Positions 58,730-64,000 of a stretch of 64,000 bases of DNA are shown here, piece after piece (position 1 is the stretch's first letter; every line of letters begins with the position of its first letter). The position numbers and the translations under genes were made by a program. A model generated the notes under the pieces. It was given only the letters and a program-made list of their open reading frames with translations, was not told the origin of the DNA and searched no databases. The stretch covers positions 141,590-205,589 of the forward strand of contig CBDFMS010000017.1 of assembly GCA_965249735.1 (NCBI GenBank). The letters are read 5' to 3'. Origin of the DNA: JANQSS01 sp965249735. Lineage in GTDB: Bacteria; Bacteroidota; Bacteroidia; Chitinophagales; Saprospiraceae.

Positions 58730-59341
58730 TTAATTAGCTCCGGATAATGCTGCCGGATCAATTCCCATTAAACTCATGAAAGCTAAACCCATGAGTCCAG
58801 TTAATATAAAAGCCATTCCCAATCCACGAAGAGGTGCAGGCACGTTGCTGTATTGTATTTTTTCTCGTATTGCTGCTATACCCACTACTGCTAAAAACCA
58901 ACCAAATCCGCCGCCCATACCAAAAGCAATACTTTCTCCCAGGTTATATTCCCGACTCACCATAAATAGTGAACCTCCGAGTATCGCACAGTTAACAGTA
59001 ATCAATGGTAAGAAAATACCCAATGCATTGTACAAAGGAGGTGAAACCTTTTCAATAACCATTTCAACTAATTGAACCATAGATGCAATGACCGCTATGA
59101 ATAATATTAGTCTGAGAAAAGTCAAGTCCATACCCAGTAGTCCGGTCTCACTCAATAAATAATTATTGATCAACCAGTTGATAGGCATTGTAATCCCTAA
59201 AACGAAAATAACTGCCAGACCCAATCCTACTGCCGTCTTGACACTTTTCGATACGGCCAAATAAGAGCACATCCCCAGAAAATAGATGAGTACCAGGTTT
59301 TCAATGAAGGCCGCTTTAATGAATATATTGAGATAATCCAT
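58730..59341 (-). CDS. nqrE: Na+-translocating NADH:quinone reductase subunit E
   Basis: A 203-residue polytopic subunit with six predicted helices: MDYLNIFIKAAFIENLVLIYFLGMCSYLAVS at the start, VNCAILGGSLFMVSREYNLGESIAFGMGGGFGWFLAVVGIAAIREKI in the middle. NqrE pairs with NqrD in the membrane and shares a [2Fe-2S] site between them through a conserved Cys pair (MCS and NCA here). It lies 24 bp downstream of nqrD. Confidence 0.96.
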   Translation of the reverse strand: MDYLNIFIKAAFIENLVLIYFLGMCSYLAVSKSVKTAVGLGLAVIFVLGITMPINWLINNYLLSETGLLGMDLTFLRLILFIAVIASMVQLVEMVIEKVSPPLYNALGIFLPLITVNCAILGGSLFMVSREYNLGESIAFGMGGGFGWFLAVVGIAAIREKIQYSNVPAPLRGLGMAFILTGLMGLAFMSLMGIDPAALSGAN

Positions 59342-59365
59342 GATTTATTATTTATCCGCTAATGA

Positions 59366-60061
59366 TTAAGATATGTCAACTAATTTGGTATTGTAACTCC
59401 TGTGAATCCAAATAAGGATACCAATAATAAACATGGCACTGGCAGACAATACCATGAGATTATTATTTAAATACCCATTCATAAATCCACTCGATGTATT
59501 GATAAGGGCGTCTTCAGTCCCAACTATTTTCCATCCTAATAATTGACCTTTACCAAAAACCTCCCGAAGTACAGCAACGATTATCAAAATTGCTCCATAA
59601 CCCAGGCCATTACCGATACCATCCAGAAATGATCGCCAGGGATCATTGGCCATGGCAAAAGCTTCCAATCGACCCATGATAATACAGTTCGTGATGATCA
59701 GGCCTATAAAAACAGAAAGTTGCTTGTATACCTCATAATCCAGGGCCTTTAACGTTAGTTCAACGATCGTAACTAAGAAGGCAATGACGACCAATTGAAC
59801 GATCATCCGCACTTGCTTGGGGACCGCGCGACGCAAAATGGATATCGCCAAATTAGCAAAGGCACAGACGGCAACCACGGCTATCGACATGACAACTGCC
59901 TGTTTTACTAAAGTAGTCACGGCCAATGCCGAGCAAATACCCAATACCTGGACTGTAATTGGATTATTGTCATTTAAAGGATCTGAAATTAGTTTTAGTT
60001 CCTTTTTTCCAAAGGCGAATGCCGATTCTTTTTGGACTTTTTTTACTGCAGTTTCTGCCAT
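59366..60061 (-). CDS. nqrD: Na+-translocating NADH:quinone reductase subunit D
   Basis: A 231-residue polytopic subunit. A charged N-terminus (KKVQKESAFAFGKKELKLISDPL) precedes six helices, with VLGICSALAVT and TNCIIMGRLEAFAM carrying the conserved Cys residues thought to hold the inter-subunit Fe-S cluster with NqrE. It is homologous to RnfE, but the full NqrA-F set here fixes it as NqrD. Confidence 0.96.
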   Translation of the reverse strand: MAETAVKKVQKESAFAFGKKELKLISDPLNDNNPITVQVLGICSALAVTTLVKQAVVMSIAVVAVCAFANLAISILRRAVPKQVRMIVQLVVIAFLVTIVELTLKALDYEVYKQLSVFIGLIITNCIIMGRLEAFAMANDPWRSFLDGIGNGLGYGAILIIVAVLREVFGKGQLLGWKIVGTEDALINTSSGFMNGYLNNNLMVLSASAMFIIGILIWIHRSYNTKLVDIS

Positions 60062-60117
60062 AATTAATTTATATTAATTGAGTAATTGGACCTTTTCAGT
60101 TCCCTATTACACGATTA

Positions 60118-60861
60118 TCAATTTTCATTTCCTTTTAAATAAGGTAGATAGTGTTTAACACCTGACTTCATCATTTTTGTCACCCCATCTGCAGTAACGG
60201 TTGCACCAGTGATCCCATCCACATCGTGATTCGGATCTTTTGCACCACCTTTTCTAGAGGTGATTGAAACATAGTCGCCATTCTCATTGAAAATCTTCTT
60301 ACCTACAAAATTTGCGGGATATTTCGGATTGTCTTTAATTTCAGCACCTAAACCCGGAGTCTCACCCGCATGATCAAAGGATGCACCGATTATTGTATTC
60401 ATATCATTTGCAATAGCAATATTCCCCCAGATTGCATCCCATAGTCCGCTTCCTCTAACTGAAATAATACTGTATTCCTCACCTCCATTCTTATATTGGT
60501 ATATCGGATAAATTCTATCTGCTTCAGATTTCTTTCGTTCCTTACCCATGTTGACATTTTCTGCTTTGCCCGCTTTATAGCCTCTTTCCATGACCTGATT
60601 TTCATCCAGAAAATCGCCATCAACAGTCATGACTTTTTGGTTTATACGATCATCAAAAATGGCTTGCACCTCAACATCAGACATCTTATCTACCTTCTTG
60701 TCCAATTTATTTTGAATAGCAGAGATAATTGCCCGTTTATTATAGATGGCCTCATTTTTATCATGAATGGGCTTGAGCTGGGTAGACATCACTGCCAGTA
60801 CCAGTGCAACCACGGTCGTCATGACAAGAACAAATCTTAGTATATATCCTGAACTATGCAT
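60118..60861 (-). CDS. nqrC: Na+-translocating NADH:quinone reductase subunit C
   Basis: 247 residues with one N-terminal helix and a periplasmic FMN domain. The flavinylation motif D215-G-I-T-G-A-T221 carries the FMN-linked Thr, equivalent to the SGAT site of V. cholerae; attachment needs ApbE, which is not in this window. The 5' end overlaps nqrB by 8 bp. Confidence 0.96.
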   Translation of the reverse strand: MHSSGYILRFVLVMTTVVALVLAVMSTQLKPIHDKNEAIYNKRAIISAIQNKLDKKVDKMSDVEVQAIFDDRINQKVMTVDGDFLDENQVMERGYKAGKAENVNMGKERKKSEADRIYPIYQYKNGGEEYSIISVRGSGLWDAIWGNIAIANDMNTIIGASFDHAGETPGLGAEIKDNPKYPANFVGKKIFNENGDYVSITSRKGGAKDPNHDVDGITGATVTADGVTKMMKSGVKHYLPYLKGNEN

Positions 60862-62110
60862 GCTTCAAACGTTTTGATATATTTCCTTGAATAATATAGT
60901 GATCGATTAATGGGGCGAACGTATTCATAAATAAAATAGCCAACATCCATCCTTCCGGGTAAGCAGGATTTAATACACGGACGATCATACCGACCACCCC
61001 AATTAAAAATCCATAAATCCATTTTCCTTTTTGAGTAGATGACGCCGTTACCGGATCTGTAGCCATAAATGCCATAGCAAAAAAGAAACTTCCCATATAG
61101 AAATGATAGTGCCATGGAACTTGCATAAATAGTGTATTTCCAAATGCATTTAAGAGCATTCCTGTAAGTACTGCACCGATGAACATCGATACCATGACGC
61201 GCCAACTAGCTACTCGAGTGGCAATTAAAAACAAGGCACCCAAAATGATAATTGGTTTACACGTCTCCCCTACTGATCCGGGAATTGCTCCCCACCACAT
61301 TTGAGAGTCGGAGTATACAGCCTGAACGGCTTCCCAACCTCCTTTTGCGGCCAGACCTAAGGGCGTGGCACCGGTATATCCATCGGCCACGACCATCATG
61401 GGATCAAATGTCTTCCATCCAAACCAATCGAAAAAGTAATTACCTAGTCCTGTATGCCACCAGCTATAATCGACTGCTGATCCGGCTGAGGTAGCTTCCA
61501 AACCAGACACCCACACCTCGTCACCACTAATTGTAGTGGGATATGCAAAAAAGACAAACACCCTGGCTAACAGGGCCACATTCCATACATTCATCCCTGT
61601 TCCACCAAAAGCTTCTTTTCCTATAATAACAGCAAATGCTACCGCAAAAACCAACCACAAAATTGGAATATCAGGAGGCATTATCAATGGAATTAAAGCT
61701 CCACTGACAAGAAATCCCTCTTCAATACCGTGACCTCTTTTTGCGGCATAAAAGAATTCAATTCCTAATCCAACAACATGGGTTACAATAAAAATAGGAA
61801 GCATCTTACCAATTCCGAAATATAGTTTTAAGTTGGCGGCATCGAAGAAACCCATATTAATTCCTAAGGCCTTGAAATGCTGATGACCGGTATTATACAT
61901 ACCAAACAAATAGCAAATCCCGAGCGCTAATACCACATAAACCATCAGACGCTTCAGGTCCATCCGATCACGGATATGTACCCCTTTCCCCTGCGTAACA
62001 TGATCAGGTGAATACAAAAAGGTGAAAAATCCTTCGTAAAGGGTATACATGAATGGAGACTTCTTCTTGTCCGGCTCCAGTCCTTTTACAAATTCTAACA
62101 ATTTACTCAT
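60854..62110 (-). CDS. nqrB: Na+-translocating NADH:quinone reductase subunit B
   Basis: A 418-residue polytopic subunit with about ten helices. The covalent FMN site is D243-G-Y-T-G-A-T249, matching Thr236 of V. cholerae. It forms the central Na+ pathway. The terminal helix and soluble N-terminus (FVKGLEPDKKKSPFMYTLYEGFF) are normal. It is 40 bp downstream of nqrA. Confidence 0.97.
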   Translation of the reverse strand: MSKLLEFVKGLEPDKKKSPFMYTLYEGFFTFLYSPDHVTQGKGVHIRDRMDLKRLMVYVVLALGICYLFGMYNTGHQHFKALGINMGFFDAANLKLYFGIGKMLPIFIVTHVVGLGIEFFYAAKRGHGIEEGFLVSGALIPLIMPPDIPILWLVFAVAFAVIIGKEAFGGTGMNVWNVALLARVFVFFAYPTTISGDEVWVSGLEATSAGSAVDYSWWHTGLGNYFFDWFGWKTFDPMMVVADGYTGATPLGLAAKGGWEAVQAVYSDSQMWWGAIPGSVGETCKPIIILGALFLIATRVASWRVMVSMFIGAVLTGMLLNAFGNTLFMQVPWHYHFYMGSFFFAMAFMATDPVTASSTQKGKWIYGFLIGVVGMIVRVLNPAYPEGWMLAILFMNTFAPLIDHYIIQGNISKRLKHA

Positions 62111-62150
62111 GTACCGTTATATTCTAATAAATTAAACAGGTAATAATTAA

Positions 62151-63779
62151 TCACCCTTGTTCTCTCATTAAATCTAATCCCTCGCGTAATATTTGCTGGA
62201 GGGGCATTTTTGATGTGCAAGCAAATTCGCAAAGCGCTACATCTTCCTCACTCAATTCCAGAATGCCCAGACCTTCCATTTTTTCAAAATCATTTACCAT
62301 AATGGCTTTCATCAAATGTTGTGGATATATGTCAGCTGGAAGGACAGACTCATATTGTCCGGTCTGGACAAAGGCACGTCGTTCGCCATGCGTATTGGTA
62401 TCTACTTCATATGACAGGTCCGGAAACATGAAATTGGGATATGTCCGTGATACAGTCGGTCGATCAGCAGGTGTTATCAACCATCCAAACATTTCAAAAT
62501 CTCTGCCTTCAGGTATAATGCTTAATTGGTTGTCAGGTGCATGCAAAAATCCCGCTGTAGAGTTTTGAACTCCACTGAGCACATTCCCGCTAATAATTCG
62601 ATGTTGTTCATCATTTATTTCATGATCTTTCAATAAGTCGGATAAACTCGCTCCAACGAAGGTTTTTACATAGTATGAATCCTTAATGCCATTTCCGGTT
62701 ATAGCGATCAGTCGTTCAGGTCGATATCGATTATTCATAACCATGTCGCCTAACAACAATACGTCCTCAACTTGCAAGGTCCATACAACATCACCAGGCT
62801 TAATTGGTGCTGTGTGGTGGATTTGAATACCGACGTTGCCAACCGGATGCTTTCCATTGAACCAGTGTTTTTGCACGCCATTTGCACCCACGAATGCGGC
62901 ATCAGGTGAATCACCTCTTGCATCAAGACCAAGATGGACTGCCCCATCCGTTAACTTTCGAAGAACTTCGATTCCAGCCTGTAATTGATCCCCCTTTCCG
63001 TGGACAATAAAATTGGAATCCGGAGCCAAAGGTGCTGTATCAAATGTGCTAATAAAAATGTCCCTTGGCACATGATCAGGATCAGCTACGATATCAAAAG
63101 GCCTTTGACTAATGAAAGGCCAAAAACCTGAACTTTTCAAATATTGAATGATTTCCGAGCGCTCAGCTGTTTGGGCATCGAGTTGAGGTAAGACTTTATA
63201 TTGTTGGTCTTTATCCGCAAGTATAATCACTTCTGTAATCGCTCGCTTTGCTCCCCGGCGAATCTCGGCAACCTCTCCTGAAACTGGTGAAGCGTAGAAG
63301 ATCTCCGGTGAAGATTTATCAAAAAATAACGGATCTCCTGCCATCACCTCTTGTCCTGCTTCCACCATCATTTTTGGAATCGGTGCATTCCCTCTGAAGT
63401 CAGGTGGCTGCACTGCAAATGTATTTACTTCAACTTCACGTATTTCTTCCTGAGCCACTCCATCGAGTTTGATGTCATGACCTCTCTTCAATTTGGTATA
63501 TGTTCCCTCTTTGATAAAATCAGGAACATCTTGTCCCATCAGAGATGATAATCCAGGAATAAATGAACTATCGTCACGAGTGACATCTACGCCACCAATT
63601 TTTGCTTGCGCTCTTACCATACTATCGCCAATAAGTAGCGCGATTGCAATAAACATGAAGATGATGAATAACCAAAGAACACCTTGGGAAATGGCTGTGT
63701 TGCCGTCTTGGGCCCACGCTTGCGTACTGAACGCAAGGAATACAAGGCTCAAGAGAACAGATAAAATCCTGTATTTCAA
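62151..63779 (-). CDS. nqrA: NqrA with N-terminal signal/transmembrane extension
   Basis: 542 residues, about 90 longer than usual NqrA (about 450). The standard protein begins near residue 93 (TKLKRGHDIKLDGVA) and continues through the NqrA core and C-terminal helix region. Before it come MKYRILSVLLSLVFLAFSTQ, a signal-peptide-like segment ending AWAQ, then a second hydrophobic stretch at about 34-50 (GVLWLFIIFMFIAIALLIGD). A linker with FIPGLSSLMGQDVPDF follows. The start is TTG at 63779; there is no in-frame ATG upstream and none before the signal sequence. A cleaved signal plus one helix, or two helices, would leave the NqrA core in the cytoplasm, as required. Confidence 0.9.
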   Translation of the reverse strand: MKYRILSVLLSLVFLAFSTQAWAQDGNTAISQGVLWLFIIFMFIAIALLIGDSMVRAQAKIGGVDVTRDDSSFIPGLSSLMGQDVPDFIKEGTYTKLKRGHDIKLDGVAQEEIREVEVNTFAVQPPDFRGNAPIPKMMVEAGQEVMAGDPLFFDKSSPEIFYASPVSGEVAEIRRGAKRAITEVIILADKDQQYKVLPQLDAQTAERSEIIQYLKSSGFWPFISQRPFDIVADPDHVPRDIFISTFDTAPLAPDSNFIVHGKGDQLQAGIEVLRKLTDGAVHLGLDARGDSPDAAFVGANGVQKHWFNGKHPVGNVGIQIHHTAPIKPGDVVWTLQVEDVLLLGDMVMNNRYRPERLIAITGNGIKDSYYVKTFVGASLSDLLKDHEINDEQHRIISGNVLSGVQNSTAGFLHAPDNQLSIIPEGRDFEMFGWLITPADRPTVSRTYPNFMFPDLSYEVDTNTHGERRAFVQTGQYESVLPADIYPQHLMKAIMVNDFEKMEGLGILELSEEDVALCEFACTSKMPLQQILREGLDLMREQG

Positions 63780-63843
63780 ATCGTTATATTTTTTAGTTTG
63801 GCGAAAATCCGACCTGTTAAAATAACCGCTTTCAATAACGCGG

Positions 63844-63851
63844 CAAAGATA
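63844..63851 (-). promoter_or_regulatory. -7 box TATCTTTG upstream of the nqr operon
   Basis: Perfect TAnnTTTG on the - strand, 64 nt before the nqrA start. An inverted repeat GCGTA-TATTC-TACGC (63860-63874) lies between the -7 box and the expected -33 position. Confidence 0.5.
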
Positions 63852-63951
63852 GTTTTTCCGCGTATATTCTACGCTATAACGACTTAATTATCACACAAGA
63901 AATGAAATGTCGATTGAACCATGGTAAAAGTCTATACATCATCAAAAATCC

Positions 63952-64000
63952 GGAGAAAATAAAGCTTGTTTGATGAGGTGTGAATAAATCAAACAGAAGC
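63952..64000 (-). terminator. Putative terminator for a - strand gene beyond the right edge
   Basis: GCTTGTTTGAT (63964-63974) pairs with ATCAAAC and AAGC at 63988-64000 (2-nt bulge), loop of 13 nt. On the - strand it is followed by a T-rich run (TTTATTTTC). It suggests that the gene upstream of nqr lies on the same strand and ends just outside the window. Confidence 0.5.

Overview
The window is a gene-dense stretch of about 40% GC that reads as a chromosomal fragment of a Bacteroidota bacterium. Evidence includes the DUF3822-RsmD pair, a DUF5103 type IX secretion plug protein, T9SS-type C-terminal sorting domains, YtxJ, a full Na+-NQR operon, lipoproteins with Bacteroidota-like lipoboxes, and repeated -7 promoter boxes of the form TAnnTTTG. 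A Saprospiria-like lineage is a guess only. I see no rRNA, tRNA or CRISPR array.

Layout. 1-12 kb, mostly + strand: the end of an unknown gene, DUF3822 and rsmD, then argS-glnS-pyrR-pyrB, a TlpA-like thiol protein, an LptF/G permease, ridA and trpS. 12-20 kb: an FAH hydrolase, metK, gcvP-hldD, a DUF4348 lipoprotein with a phosphopantetheinyl transferase, and dcd. 20.3-25.8 kb: a cobalamin riboswitch controlling a BtuB-type TonB receptor, a BtuG-like beta-propeller lipoprotein and a T9SS-exported LVIVD propeller protein, plausibly one surface vitamin B12 uptake unit. 25.8-28.3 kb: a small lipoprotein divergent from guaB, then a 3-methyladenine DNA glycosylase. 28.3-35.5 kb, - strand: a polytopic membrane protein wedged between a CMD-family gene and a decayed copy of that gene's 3' end, the T9SS plug protein, two thioredoxin-fold proteins, a fatty acid hydroxylase and a GT9 heptosyltransferase. 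35.6-42.2 kb: tadA, pcm, a phosphohexomutase, an ElaA-type acetyltransferase and a large lamin-tail surface protein.

42.3-47 kb is the accessory spot: a coiled-coil protein, then two unrelated IS3-family elements. The second (IS407-like) splits mscL and is flanked by a 4-bp duplication (ACTT). Both elements keep an A_AAA_AAG slippery site between orfA and orfB. 47-54 kb, - strand: a spermidine-synthase-like protein, a GlmU-like protein, rpmE2, yraN, dnaE and ytxJ. 54-57.3 kb: a SUKH-like protein, a BI-1/YccA membrane protein, a PaaY-like hexapeptide protein and a true nitrilase. 57.4-63.8 kb: nqrABCDEF on the - strand, where NqrA carries an unusual N-terminal signal/transmembrane extension of about 90 residues.

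The signals I consider most worth following are the B12 surface operon with its T9SS propeller, the membrane-anchored NqrA, the repeated placement of a TAnnTTTG box 3-5 nt before ATG (implying leaderless mRNAs), the palindromic 16-bp tandem repeats between pcm and glmM, and the IS-split mscL.
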